From positions 3,906,001 through 3,970,000 of the forward strand of contig OX388320.1 in the NCBI GenBank assembly GCA_947579605.1: 64,000 bases of DNA, in the 5' to 3' direction. The position numbers and the translations under genes were made by a program. Positions 1 through 11,424 of the stretch are shown one piece after another. Under the pieces are notes generated by a model. The model did not search any database. It was not told the DNA's origin and saw nothing but the letters and a program-made list of their open reading frames with translations. Source of the stretch: Athripsodes cinereus (taxonomy: Eukaryota; Arthropoda; Insecta; Trichoptera; Leptoceridae). Within the stretch, counting starts at the first letter, position 1; each line of letters opens with the position of its first letter.

Positions 1-240
1 AATAAAGAATGACCTTTTTGAAATTGTTCTGGGTCTGGGTTTTATATGTATATGCGTTTTGTATATTGTTAATATTATGTGTATTGTTAATATGTTATAT
101 TTTGTTGTTATTATGTATCAAAGGCATAAGTCGTATATAGATATATTAATATTTAAATAAATAAATAACAAAAGCTTGACAATATCTTAGTTTGGAACAT
201 ACTCGATCTCTGTGAGTTATCTATACACCTTATGTAAAGA
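1..240 (+). mobile_element. S3-type retroposon 3' part, old
   Basis: The segment resembles the 3' parts at 41500-41640 and 61757-61875: a run ending in a 'cttag/gttTGGgAcataCTCGATC' type block followed by 'tatctatacac'. It has decayed and is interrupted by AT-rich simple sequence. I assign it only by this shared block. Confidence 0.3.
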
Positions 241-460
241 AATGTAAAATAAAGGATAGCTTAGACAGTTAATTTGATCATGATCATCGTGTCAATTTTT
301 GTTTTTGGAGCCTAAATGTTGAATTTTTATGTTTCATACGCCTCAAAAAAAAAAAGAAAAAATACTCTGTCAGGGCAGTTTCTTAAATTGTTTGTTGTTT
401 TTGTAATAATTGTATTACGAACACATGTATAAAGGTGTTCGAGAGCATATAAAATAAAAC

Positions 461-679
461 GATAGGTTTCCGACTCTTTTGTGTAAGTTTTTGAATGTCC
501 AGTTAAAGGTGTTGGTAAAACAAATCATATAAGATATATAACATTCTTGATTCGGCGAAGTGGTGTGCCTCCAATTCTGAATAACACGATTCTTTATTGA
601 CACGGTGAGGACAATTTACTTGATTGCTTGATGCGGTGAGTCTGCTGACCTACACACTTTTGGGATATGCCGTGATGGT
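461..679 (+). mobile_element. S1 SINE-like copy, old
   Basis: This is a diverged copy of the window's commonest repeat. It keeps the block around 'gtaagtttttgaatgtcc', a middle block ending 'aattctgaata', and the 3' end 'gggatatgccgtgatgg'. No target duplication is recognisable. Confidence 0.6.
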
Positions 680-980
680 TTATGTATATATTGAAGTTCT
701 TAGATATTTTCCAAATATTAGCGAGATATTATTTTAAACTTATTAATGCTATGAAAAACAATTTATACCACATGAAAGTGTAGTAATAAGTGGGTGAAGA
801 TCTAATAAGAGTGAGCTGAGAAGAGACGAGAAGAAAACCGCAGGTGTTACAGGGACATTATGTTTTCATGGTCTTAGTCAAACTAAAGTCTAGTGCACTT
901 ATAGCAAAATCGAAGGCGGAAGTGAGGCGTAAAAAATACAACACACACTGTTATAACGAATTACTACCTTTAACTGAGTT

Positions 981-1252
981 TATTATTATCCATCCCGTGG
1001 AGCACCCGGTAAAGAATTGGTCTCCCACTCTTCTGCGTAAGTTTTCGAGTGTCCTGTAAAAGGCAGGTGTTCGAAAAAATTAAGACATTTTACATCTTAA
1101 ATTCAGCGATGAGGTTTGCCACCCATCCTGAATGTCTTGATTTTATATTGGCACGGAGAGGACAGTTTGCATGTTTCTTATATGCAACTGATCTCCTGGC
1201 TACCCCACTTGTGAGATATGCCGTGATGGTAAAGTAGTAGTATTATTATCCA
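981..1252 (+). mobile_element. S1 SINE-like copy, young, with 12-bp TSD
   Basis: The element is 993-1240 (248 bp), flanked by a perfect 12-bp duplication (tattattatcca) at 981-992 and 1241-1252. It starts tcccgtggagcacccgg and ends in a gtagtag tail. The TSD and simple-repeat tail indicate target-primed reverse transcription. I see no convincing A box; a weak B-box-like stretch (tttcgagtgtcc) lies about 65 bases in. It contains a 61-codon frame that also stays open in other young copies; I treat that as a by-product of youth, not as a gene. Confidence 0.85.
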
Positions 1253-1527
1253 CCAAACGTGTGAATGATGCGAAAGCTAACTCGTATTATTTACCTACGT
1301 TTGATTGAAACATCATGATTTATGAAAAAATAGTTGACAAATTAATGTATAAATGAAGAACAAACGATAGACATTATATCTGTTTACTTTAAAAAGAAGT
1401 TTGGGCTGAATTTTATTTTAATAATAATATTTTTAGGTATAAAGAATACAATAAGGGGTCCGAGTGTTTCCTTTAACGCACAAAACATTCACATTCACAA
1501 TGTGGATTTACAATGCTGCTGCTACAA

Positions 1528-1672
1528 CTACTATACCATCACGGCATTTCATAGATTAACTACTGCAGGTAATATACATGCAGATTGTTATCTCTGTGCT
1601 AAAATAAGACATTCAGAATGGGTGGTATGCCTCATAGCTTAATTGTAAATGTTAATTGTCTTATACGTGACA
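1528..1672 (-). mobile_element. S1 SINE-like copy, old, 3' half
   Basis: The reverse-oriented copy keeps 'ctactataccatcacggcat' at its 3' end and 'acattcagaatgggtgg' in the middle. The 5' third is missing. Confidence 0.6.
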
Positions 1673-3414
1673 ATGCAAGAATTCTTGATAATTTGTATGA
1701 GGTTGTATGCGTGTAACTATTGATATAGTGTGCCTGGTTTAGATCTCTAGTTAATTGAGTGAATTTTCTCATTTAATTACGATCATGTGTATCAAGCATC
1801 TGTTTTTTTTTTTATCTTAGGGTTAAAAATAAAGATAACAGACTTATTGAATCAAAACCGCGTTCGCAATCGCTAGAGATTGTGAACAAGACTTATAATA
1901 AATGAAAATGCAATATTATCCAGTTTGCGGGACTACGCTGCATGTGTACAACATCGCATCTGCATGTTGCAAGCACGCCACCATCAGAGAACGTTGCATC
2001 TCCGCGTTAACGGCATCGCTAGATTCAATTAGCACCGTTTATACATACAATAAAATACGGACACAATGCCGCAAATGCAGGAATAATGGAACGCTAGGGA
2101 TGCGAATAACAATTGCGCTGAAAAATTAATAACAATCTAATTTAATATAACCAGCTTGCGGAATAATTGTGAACGTTAAGAAAATAAAAAAAAAATAAAA
2201 ACAATAAATGTCTGCAATTGCAGGCAGTTTAATATCATTATAAATTGTGAAACAACTATTTTTATTTAACGGTACGTAGAGGATACCACAACTTGTATAG
2301 TATGTATAAGAACTGAGAGATTTCGCCAATTATATGAGAGGGCAAGATTTGCTCATCTAACAGTGCAGTTGTATCCTTAATTTAGTTGCTTTTTTTTGAA
2401 AAATAAAACCTCTTATGTATAGAATAATTCTCCCAAAAGCCAGGACATTAATTTTATTTAAGTAATTACAATGAAAAATAAAACTGAGCATTAAAAATAG
2501 TAAAATTGTATATTAAGAAAAAGGTCATATTGGTGTCATAAATTGGAATGAGGTTGACTTTATAACAGTTAAAATTTAACAGATAAGAAGTTCATGTAGG
2601 CGTGAGAAAGATTTATCAGATCAAATCAGCACGGCTTCGACAAACCAATGAAGCAAGAATTTTTTACAGACAATTGGGCATAGATTGAAAAATAAGCTTG
2701 CATCCACTTACAATGACTAAGACATCCCTGATACAAGAGGATGAATTTAAATTTTAACATTAGTATGTATGTATATAATACAAGTTCAAATGCAATGTAG
2801 TACCTACTATGAATAAGCTTAGATACTTAGCTTTTTGTATGTGGCACTCAACAACATAAGAGGAAAATGAGAAAATAATCTAACTAGGATTCTCTTTGAA
2901 GTGCAGCAGGCAACTACTGCACGACGGTGTTGGGAGAAAAAACAAATATGATAATAATAATATTAGTATGTAAAGCAAAGAAAATCCACGGGAGCTCTCC
3001 AAGTAAAACTATCGCAAAATAAAATCATAAGGTTTAAACGGTGAAGATTTATTGTGGGACTCTGTTTGAGAGAGAAGTAAATAAGATTATTTAAGTAAAT
3101 TATGTATGCTAGAAAAAATACCATAATGTTTGAATAAATTGAATAAATTAAAGATCACCCAGCAACCAACGGAGAAATGCAAATTAGAATAGTACACAGT
3201 TGTCTAGAATGAGAAATGATAGTTACATATATTACAAAAATAGAATTTATTTTAACCCACCCATTCATAGCTCGCTTGATACTCCACATTTATAGCAATG
3301 TTGAATAGAACTTAATAAAAAAAGTGGTCTTGGATTACATCCACCGATATAAAACAAATTGTGCTCTCACGTCTTTCATATATGTAATTATACACAATCG
3401 ACAATTCTGAGTGC
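1673..3414. other. AT-rich non-coding stretch
   Basis: No gene or clear repeat is visible. A slightly GC-richer patch at about 1855-2110 has a 75-codon open frame but no splice signals or family resemblance. If the gene at 5146-10125 continues leftward, this is intron. Confidence 0.4.
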
Positions 3415-3534
3415 TTGAAACTCATTTTTTTTCTGTGTTAGTGGGTTTGCAGCCTCGTACAAATTTGCTGGATATGCATTTTGCCAACAGGTGCCCAGAC
3501 GATGCAAGAAAAGAAAAGATGTAGTAAGAGAGCC

Positions 3535-3568
3535 CTGAAGATGGCCCTAGCAGGCGGGTCGAGACGTA
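3535..3568 (+). ncRNA. Degenerate hammerhead-like core
   Basis: CTGAAGA (3535-3541), one T, then GGCCC pairing with GGGTC (3543-3547 with 3556-3560, the last pair G.U), GAG in place of GAA, and the palindrome ACGT. It follows the same plan as the motifs at 33140-33200 and 61652-61689. No foldback arms remain. Probably a remnant of a Penelope-like element. Confidence 0.3.
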
Positions 3569-3689
3569 GGATGCACGTTCAACAAACACGAGGCTCCAAA
3601 CCCACAAACACAGAAGAACAAATTTGTCAGAATCACTGAGAAAACCTAAAAATGTATTAACTTGAAACTCATTCAAATAGCCAAACCAC

Positions 3690-5145
3690 GTAGTTTAAGA
3701 TGACAGTGTCTTTCAATACCTTTTCATTCAGTTAGACATTTTGCGCAACTCCTAATATAAAGAAAAAAGAAGAAATATATCTGCTATTAAAACTATGGCT
3801 TTTCAAAACGTTTCTAATATGTTTGGATATATGTGGGTTCCGGGGAGTAAATCCCATAACCCTTTCATCGATGCAGGGGAAAGGTATCGTTAAATCAAAA
3901 TGGTACCGTAACTTAAAGTTGGTAGGTAAATACATACGTAGGTTTTAACGTAACGATTTCACCTGTCAAACTGTATTATGAACGAAGAAATAAATAGCGA
4001 TGTTTTAATATTGAATACTTTTGATAACTTGACTGCGTCAAAAACAATGTAATATGGAACTTGAGCAATATCGAAAGAAAAAAGTAAGGGAAATCAGATG
4101 TCTTACATCGAGTGGAGCTATTAAATTATAAAAAAAATGGAGAAGAATATTATAAATACCACATAGAATTTTAAATTTCATTGGATTTCGTAAGTAATTT
4201 GAGAATTTAGGCTTGGGAATAAGTAAACAGACAGAGATTAAACAAATGTTAATTCGCAGATTTTTTACTTATATATTGACCTTGATATGCACTCGCCGCG
4301 CTTGATGCCGATGTTTAATAATGATGTATGATAGCACTAACTACTTATTCGTACACCATTTGTTTATATCATTAAAATAATTTTGCAGGGCTTTAATGAT
4401 AAACAAAAAAAAATAAGCAAAAACATTTCTCAAAGTAAATTTAAACATCAAAGGATAAATTATAATTAATTTATTTTGTGAACTCTTTTTGTGTACCCAC
4501 GTTCCACAGTTTCAGTATCAAATAATTTTCATAAACCGTTCGCTACGTAAGATTTTATAAGTGTAGAGAAAAATACAGAAAAACGATCAAATAAAAACAT
4601 CAGAGATGTTTGGGTTGATCGGGGGAGAATGGGGAGAAGAGTACTTACGAAAAACTCTGAAGTAAATTCAATTTGTCGAGAGTTCAGAACGCTCTTTAAA
4701 GCAGTATTTTTAAACGGATATTATATAAAAATTATACATTACACCCAATAAGGTATTTCTTTATTTACTGCTTGCGCAAAAATGTTATATTCAATAATTT
4801 AGCTTTTTTCATAAACTCGTGTCAGATTTATCTAAATCAGATTTATTTCAATAATGAACAACACCTTTTAAGATATTCTCCATAAGACAAGCACATCTTG
4901 TCTTTCAGAGTTTCTTATCAAATTCATCTATTCACATTCTGACAAGCAGAACATATTGAAAGCCAGACGATTCAATATTTACGTATATATCTACATAAAT
5001 ATGTTTCAAATATGCGAATACGTATTTCAGGAGTCAGGAGAGTCCTATAAATCCATATAAAACGAAATAAGCTTTAAGCTTAAGAATCTAATTAGATTTA
5101 TGATAGAAGGTAAACTACGGAGGGCAAAAACTTTTTAACTCTTAC
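3690..5145. other. AT-rich stretch, probable intron
   Basis: It follows the splice donor of the exon at 5146-5311, so it is most likely intron of that gene. I see no further exon with convincing signals. An 8-nt stretch near 4650 sits between acceptor-like and donor-like sequence, but nothing else supports it. Confidence 0.4.
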
Positions 5146-5311
5146 CTTATCTCTTAGCATATCCCGAACTCGTGTTGAATGCGCTCTGGATCGGTGTAAT
5201 TCCAGCTGTAAGGCCAAGCATCTCTCCTGCCAATTCAACATTGGCTCTTCTTCAGGGCTCTTGTGTAAGGTGGCGGCTCCGAGACCAAGATGTTGAAACC
5301 CTTGCGACGGT
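5146..5311 (-). CDS. Exon 2 of coiled-coil protein gene
   Basis: The exon is 166 nt, read on the minus strand. The acceptor is a pyrimidine-rich run ending CCTGTTTTCAG just upstream of 5311; the donor is GATAAG|GTAAGAG at 5146/5145. The first base completes the split codon (AG|A, Arg64) left by the exon at 9935-10125. The next 55 codons (residues 65-119) are open and end in phase 0. The translation passes a Lys-Ser-Pro-acidic stretch into NWQERCLALQLELHRSR, then VRDMLRDK. This is Leu/Glu/Arg-rich with heptad-like spacing, so probably the start of a coiled coil. GC content is well above the flanks. I do not recognise the family. Downstream exons are not visible and should lie beyond the left edge. 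Confidence 0.72.
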
Positions 5312-5602
5312 CTGAAAACAGGAAAGAGTATCTTGAAAAAATATCATATCTCTTATACTTCTAAAAATAGGGTGGCCAATGAGCTGAATTTAATTAAAAT
5401 ACAGACTGCCCTCTCCATGACATGAAAGTAAGTTATTAAGAGAGGTATATCTCACCACTGAATTTTAAATGTCAAATATGTGTTTTACGAATATTTGTTT
5501 TTTACAGGAAAAAAAATATATAATAAAGTGGGAAACTTATTCTATTTGGAAAATTCCACGAATTAATACATTATATCTGTATGCCGTAGCGAAATAACAC
5601 TA

Positions 5603-5705
5603 TTATATTATACCATCACGGCATATCCCACAAGTGGTGTACCCAGCAGACTAGCAGCATGTAATAAATATGCAAGCTGTCTTATCCATGTCTACAAAAA
5701 ATTAG
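5603..5705 (-). mobile_element. S1 SINE-like fragment
   Basis: Only the 3' 100 bases remain: 'taccatcacggcatatcc', then 'gcatgtaataaatatgcaag'. It breaks off at 'acaaaaaattagaac'. Confidence 0.6.
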
Positions 5706-6234
5706 AACACGATAGTGAAGATATTCATAAGTAACTTGAGGTCAAAACTCTACATAGTGTAGATTCGTTATCATCCAATATTTTATCGTTATTATTTTAT
5801 TTTATAAATACTCCTTAGGCATATACGCTCTTTTTTGGCAATCTACTTCAATCGAGTGATTTGTTTAACATTTAAAACTTGAACATTATAAAAAAAATAT
5901 ATGGGATTACTCTATATGTGTTATTAATGTCTTCCAATACCAAGTTCGATATAAAAAGTACATAAAATAGAAATAAAAGAGAAAATAGAATCGTTTCCAC
6001 GTACTAAATCCTCTTCTATAACAAAATTTAATATAACACCACAATAAATAATAAGAATATCGTTCAAACTGCGAGGGTAGGTGATCAGAAAAATACTATT
6101 TTGAACAAAAAAATAAAATAAATTAATAGTAAACAATATTTTATATTGTGAACGCAAATGGAAATTGGATATTATCTACAAGAGAGAAAGAAATGTATAG
6201 CGGAGAATAGGGAAAAATTACATTCAATAATAAC

Positions 6235-6545
6235 ACAGGGTGTCCAGACGTATCGATGATAGAAGATCTCTGCGAAGGTTGACGATCATCTTGGCTATTT
6301 TCACCTTGAATCCTGTGGCTGAACAGAGCGTTGTGGTGCTTCTTCTGAGCACCAATCTTAAATTATACAGCCAAGTGATTCCCCTACGTTATAGTCCTCT
6401 TATTCCTGTCATTTTCTCCCAAAATGTGAGTCGAAGGAGTTGGTATTTTACTCTTCTCATTACGTGACCGAAGTATTTAAATTTCCTTGTTATTAACACT
6501 GTAGAGAGACTTCAGATGCCTTTTCATCCGTTGAAGAACATTTTT
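6235..6545 (-). pseudogene. RTE-BovB-like LINE, C-terminal fragment
   Basis: The minus-strand translation reads KFKYFGHVMRRVKYQLLRL, then after an in-frame stop continues with ITWLYNLRLV and KVKIAKMIVNLRRD. This order (YFGHVMR, GRRR..WL.NLR, K..IA.MI.NLR) is typical of the region after the reverse transcriptase in RTE/BovB LINEs. It is 5'-truncated and dead (TAA inside). Confidence 0.7.
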
Positions 6546-6689
6546 TTTGCAAATTCTGTATCTTTCAGTTATTTTAATTGAAAAAAATTCAAGAAAAAAT
6601 CATGTGTTTTTAAAAATAATAATAAAAAATTATTGCACAAAAATAGTATACAATAGAAAAAAGATACATGACAACATTACTAATGAACA

Positions 6690-6775
6690 CATAATTTTGT
6701 GCAATGGGAGCCTTTATCGTAGAAGCTAGATAGAAGATATCTTCCAACTAACCCATATGAATATACATAAAAATA
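6690..6775 (-). mobile_element. LINE 3' UTR remnant
   Basis: Contains 'gtgcaatggg' and 'gatatcttccaactaaccca', shared with 45035-45110. This is the same kind of 3' UTR as the CR1-like copies at 9030 and 23885, but more decayed. Confidence 0.45.
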
Positions 6776-7139
6776 TAATATAAAATAAAGGTACCCAAAA
6801 ATACCAGAACATTGTCACAAAAATGTTTTTTGAAAAAAAAAATATAGAGGCGTTTAAACTTGCAGACATACAACCTGTATTCTAAGAAACGAACTAAGTA
6901 TTAGTAAATAAAAAAAATGTTTAAATCTAATGGATGTTTAGGAAATGGAAGGAAATTGAATGAATACGAAGAAAATCCGATATAGTAAGCGTTTTAAAAA
7001 GATATTTACAATGTCAAAACACAAAAACATTTCTATTTCTCTTGGATGAGTTCCATAATAAAATTGACTGATTTTTGACAATTTAACGTAACGTTGAAAA
7101 AAGGTTAGAGAAAAATGTGGTCAGTAATGGATAGATAAG

Positions 7140-7275
7140 TCAAATTCAAATTCCTTTATTTCCTCAAATAAGCATATACAATCAAACACAGTTCATATAT
7201 CCATAATATGCCAATAAAACTAATTCCACTTTGCCACCTCACTAGCCTAAAGCCTGTGTCGAGGCTGACAGTACA
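7140..7275 (-). mobile_element. LINE 3' end with TTGAATT-type tail
   Basis: Read on the minus strand the segment ends '..gaaataaaggaatttgaatttg', a typical LINE 3' terminus with a short tandem tail. Upstream sequence around the Cys/Thr-rich 'gcctgtgtcgaggctgac' is not assignable. Confidence 0.4.
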
Positions 7276-9029
7276 ATCAGTAATATATGTGTAAGAAACA
7301 AATAAAGACATCATAACAAACAGATTAGATATAACATGATTAGATACAATACACCAATAGACTAAAGAGAACAGAAAATATTTGTGTATAGATCAGTGGC
7401 AATATAATGTTAATCAGTTTTTAAAATATGGCCACTTACTGAGAACATTGAACAAGGGCACACGCTGCATGCACCGGATAAAAGTGATGGAAACAAACAG
7501 CGTATCAAGGACAAGAGTAAGTGATGCTCGATTCTTTCTGCCTAACCCGCAAGGAAAGTGATGCGACGGTATATAATGTGTGAATAAAAATGCAATTATA
7601 TAAAAAGTGGTTATCCTGGAAACGGGGTTCAAATATTCTCGGCTTGGGATAACAACTATTAATATTTTGAAATACCATCAACTCGTTTACGAGTTATCAT
7701 AGAAACTAATGTGTAAGACGATATGAGAAATAAAATATTGATCTATGAAATATTGTACAATTTATTAATAAGTATCAAACGGACACTTTGAATCGAAGCG
7801 TTTAATAATACATAGTACGTAATATATTTCATCTAACGTATTTCTGAGATACCATCATCCCATATCCCATATCCTGTGCAGCCGACGCGACGTTCACGTC
7901 CTCAACATTTTTTATCTTCCTATTCCATCCCTTCACATTCTTTATCATTCTATTTTTCTACTTATTATCTTCAGATACAAAATCAGATAATGAGAATCAT
8001 TGGCCTCGGTACACTTTTTCACACATTGGTACACTTTTTCACACCTATAACAATTTTTTTTTAATAATTCTATATTAAACTTTAGAATTTAGAATTTCAA
8101 TACGAGTTGGAGTATCTTCCCTAACTCGGTACAAATAATGTGTCTTTGACACTTTTGAACTTCAAAAAATATATTACTTTAAGTGCCATACAAAACAACA
8201 TCACTTTCTGACGTGAATATGACCAGCCATTTACAAATGGATAGTGTCTATATAAATAAACATGATAATAATTGTTCCCTTATAATTTAATATGGTTCAT
8301 CACACTGTATAGAATAAATAAATGGAGGATACTAGACCAAACTATCTTAGTTTTCATTACTTTTAGAAGACAATATTTAATTGTATGTTGTTCCTTTTTC
8401 TATAGATTATTAAAGGTCATTTTGAGCTAGTTGGAATGAATCGCATGTTTACGATAAACTCGCCCTGTGTATATTGATTCAATTAAATGAAAATTAGTTT
8501 TTGTGGGTAATTGCTTGTAACCAATGTACAGTAAAAACTTAATTAGTAAATTACATTCAAATGAAGTCGATTGATATTCTCCATTCACTTTCTTTTTTAG
8601 TCATATAGACCAGTCAAATGATAACTATAGGTATACGAAAAATCAACACTTCAATTTCAAACAATATGAAGTTTTATTATAGTTTTGCAGTAGTAAATTC
8701 AGAAAAAATCTATTGCTGAATGCAACATGGTACCTCAAAATGCATGCAAATAGCATTTATTGTTCACAAATTGCAACATTTTGTTTATATTTTATTTTAT
8801 TACAATATACGGCGTTAGCCTTTTACATAAAAAAAGAAAAGGAAAACAGTTGCCATTTGTTGTGATATTAAAATATAAGTGTTTAAAATATCACATAAAT
8901 AAGCAAAGCATTTTGGAAATGGAGCAAACCTAATTTTCTTGAAAGCTTTTTACATCTCATTACATAATCTATTATCATTCTATCGATACCATTACTGCAT
9001 ATTACTGCACTTGTAAAAATATGTTAAAT

Positions 9030-9190
9030 AAAATAAATTTATTTATTTATTCATTCTTTACTGTATATTGATTAAAAACAATTACATAAAAAGGTATACA
9101 TTCAAATTAAATACAATCAATATACAGAGGGCGAGTTTATCGCAAAGGCGCGATCTCTTCCAACTAACCCAAAAGTATTAACTTAAAAAA
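9030..9190 (-). mobile_element. CR1-like LINE 3' UTR copy
   Basis: Nearly identical to 23885-24050, which is attached to a LINE coding remnant. On the minus strand it runs from 'gcgcctttgcgataaactcg' to a tail of AATAAATAA units. The truncation at both ends leaves only the UTR. A further scrap of the same UTR lies in plus orientation at about 8435-8470. Confidence 0.65.
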
Positions 9191-9785
9191 AAACATAAAT
9201 GATAAAAAATAAATAAATAAATATTACATAAGTAACGCTGCAATCAGACTTGCTGCACGTAATAATCATTCAAGTTGTATTCTATCCTTAAAATATATAA
9301 GATTAATAAAAAAAGGTTGACGATCAACGGTTAACAGTGTTGATAGGAAATTTAATATAACAAAAAGTTGTCAATTGTAGAAAAAATAGCAGACTCTTAC
9401 GATACCCCACATGCCCAGTGGGAGTGTGTTGGGAAAGGATAGGACATACGAGTATGTAAGTTTCCATAAAAAATGGTCCCTGTTACGATCATTTCTATTA
9501 AAAAATATATATACAAAGACCTTCCGGTAGCCTCAGTAGACGTCTATTTCAAAAATATGTTATGGACGCTCTAAAAATAGAACTTTTTTTTTAATACAAA
9601 TAATAAAATATTGAAACACAATATTGTTTCTTCAATTCCAATATTGTACTAAAATGTTGATAAAATAATTTAATTGTAAAATATACAAAGTTACATATAT
9701 ACAGTTAAAATTTAATGCGAAGAAAAAAGTTACAAAGAGTTTTCTATCTAACTTATGTTCCAGGCATAGAAAAGATTTTCCACGA

Positions 9786-9905
9786 TCTACTGTAAGATTT
9801 CTAGTATCCTAAAAGGGCTAAGTATTCGTTAAACATTATGAATAACACATTAAACATAGTCAATTCAGCGATGAGGTATGCCACGCAAACTGTAAGTCTT
9901 ATTTT
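9786..9905 (+). mobile_element. S1 SINE-like copy, middle part
   Basis: Keeps the central block 'attcagcgatgaggtatgcc' and a decayed left block. It ends 30 bases before the donor of the host exon at 9935, so an S1 insertion sits right at the 5' end of intron 1. Confidence 0.55.
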
Positions 9906-9934
9906 TAATGGTACAAATGACTGTAAAATCTTAC

Positions 9935-10125
9935 CTCGGTGGTGGTACCGGCGCCTCTCTTATCCGTCTCGGCATCAACATGGGACTGTTAGGGGTGGAG
10001 ACCGAATGTGCAATGCCTACAGATGTCATGGGGCCAACGGAGCTACCTTGGCCGGGGCCAAAGTCCGTCAGTCGCGACAGAGGGTCAAAAATCTGCGAAA
10101 GGCGTCTCGACCTATCGTCAGCCAT
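9935..10125 (-). CDS. Exon 1 (start) of coiled-coil protein gene
   Basis: The ATG at 10125-10123 is in a strong context (GTCGCGATGGC). It is followed by 63 open codons and two bases, then the donor CCGAG|GTAAGA at 9935/9934. The phase matches the exon at 5146-5311, giving 119 residues over the two exons. Residues 1-20 read MADDRSRRLSQIFDPLSRLT. Then come a Gly/Ser/Pro linker, a Ser/Thr-Pro stretch (STPNSPM) and basic RRIREAP before PPP. It is probably disordered and rich in possible phosphosites. GC content is far above the flanks. The open frames on the other strand here are shadows. The frame also runs open about 11 codons upstream of the ATG, so an internal exon starting near 10160 is an alternative. 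I do not recognise the protein. Confidence 0.68.
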
Positions 10126-10157
10126 CGCGACGAGATTCAAAACCACTTCACTCCACT

Positions 10158-10824
10158 TTTATAAAACTCATTTAAAATAACACATTTTGAGTATTTTCTT
10201 TTATGTATTTTCATTTCAGATCACTTTATATTGCGTAATATTTTCATTATAAATAATTATTTTTCACAAACATTGGATACCTAATAATTAATGTCGTTAA
10301 AATTTGTTTAAAATTTATTATAAATTTAATTTAACATTTTAATCGATAGCCTAAAACAAATTTTATAATAAAATTGTGAGAAAATAGTAAAAATATTTTT
10401 ATTTCCATAATTTCGTCTGCGTTATATGGATTTCGAGAAATTTCGAAATCCTACACAAACTCTTTCGCTTTCATTATATTTCCGCGAGTATTGATACAAA
10501 ATGAAGAATTCGTTAATTTTTATTTTAATATGCATCGAATGACAATGCAACAAAATATAAAATTTGTTTACTTTTAATATAATAGAATAAACTTTAAAAC
10601 AAAGTAAAAAATCATGCCCAAAAATTTAAAAGAAGACACTTCGTGAGGAAGCACTAAAAATACGAATTCACAATCATAATTATTCTAAAATTAATAAATT
10701 ATTACATTCGGTAAAGGAATAAAATATGAAAAAAATATACATAAAACTCTACAAAAGTCAACACGACTCGTGAAAACTATGGAAACGAATATAACATAAT
10801 ATTATGATAACGGTGAAAACTTAC
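10158..10824 (-). other. AT-rich stretch, possible 5' UTR intron
   Basis: Nothing coding is seen. A donor-like GA|GTAAGT lies at 10824 on the minus strand, and an AG at about 10158 could be its acceptor. A TATAAAAG string at 10158-10165 is only 33-40 bases from the ATG, too close for an ordinary TATA box. Confidence 0.3.
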
Positions 10825-11166
10825 TCATTAAAAACGTAACGAAATAATAAAAACACTATTATACTATGGGACGTCTGCCACTAGGTGGCGTTAGTTGAAG
10901 TTGGCACAGTGGTGACAATTAATTATTAAGATAACTAACAATATAAAATTAACAACAACAATAATATTATTATTATTTTGGCGGGAGATTATTGCTTCGG
11001 GTTTGCAACATTATTTGGTCGGGCGTCGGTCGTCATTTTATTTTATTTTTTCGTTTTCCCTTCGCATGGCGTCGACGGCACCGCGACGCACCATCCGTTA
11101 CGTTACAATAACGCCGCTGCCGCCGACTAGGAAATCGACGACGGTGGTGATCTCTCGCGGTTTAAT
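10825..11166 (-). promoter_or_regulatory. GC-rich CpG patch, possible 5' UTR exon
   Basis: A sharp rise in GC and CpG at about 10985-11166 in AT-rich DNA. On the minus strand it is bounded by TTTTTTGTTACAG (acceptor-like, ends 11167) and GA|GTAAGT (donor-like, 10824), so it could be an untranslated exon of the gene downstream at 10125. A plus-strand frame (ATG at 11066) is also open for about 46 codons; I do not favour it because no donor follows. Confidence 0.3.
10976..10986 (+). promoter_or_regulatory. E2F-like site
   Basis: TTTTGGCGGGA matches the E2F binding consensus. It lies at the edge of the CpG-rich patch. A single short match; function is inferred from position only. Confidence 0.3.
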
Positions 11167-11424
11167 CTGTAACAAAAAAGAAAAACAAATTAGTGATGAT
11201 TGTTAACTGTTACATTATATGACAATGCCCGAAAAATTGACAATAGCCGAAATTTTCGGACATTGAAATATTGCATGTAGAAATTCAGGAGATAAAAGAA
11301 GATTATTACATCAAAGCAATATTTTTAACACTTTTATCGTTGATACATTAGTAATATTATACATGTAGAACAAACATGCTTGAAAAAAAAAATGTACAAC
11401 ATTGTCAACAAATTATTGAGGTCT

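Larger units (their letters stand above)
5312..9934 (-). other. Intron 1 of coiled-coil gene, repeat-laden
   Basis: This 4.6-kb interval lies between a GAG|GTAAGA donor (after 9935) and a TTTTCAG acceptor (before 5311) of matching phase. It holds S1 copies, an RTE-BovB fragment and LINE tails listed separately. The rest is AT-rich, and I find no extra exon. Confidence 0.6.

Noticed and set aside
1049..1237. A 60-codon frame (MSCKRQVFEKIK...) repeated at 31558, 53374 and 54472
   Set aside because: It lies inside S1, is in frame only in young copies, and older copies have stops and indels. No start context or coding constraint is visible, so it is a repeat by-product.
3422..3676. 84-codon minus-strand frame
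   Set aside because: It overlaps the degenerate hammerhead-like core and shows no motif.
4645..4660. An 8-nt stretch between CAG and GTAAGT on the minus strand
   Set aside because: Too short to support as a micro-exon without transcript data.
9838..10180. Plus-strand frames of 108 and 90 codons
   Set aside because: They are antisense to the spliced minus-strand exon 9935-10125, which has the ATG context and donor, and they run into an S1 fragment.
11003..11206. Plus-strand 67-codon frame in the CpG-rich patch
   Set aside because: No donor before its stop and no recognisable protein; the open frame can follow from GC-rich sequence. The patch fits a 5' UTR or promoter better.
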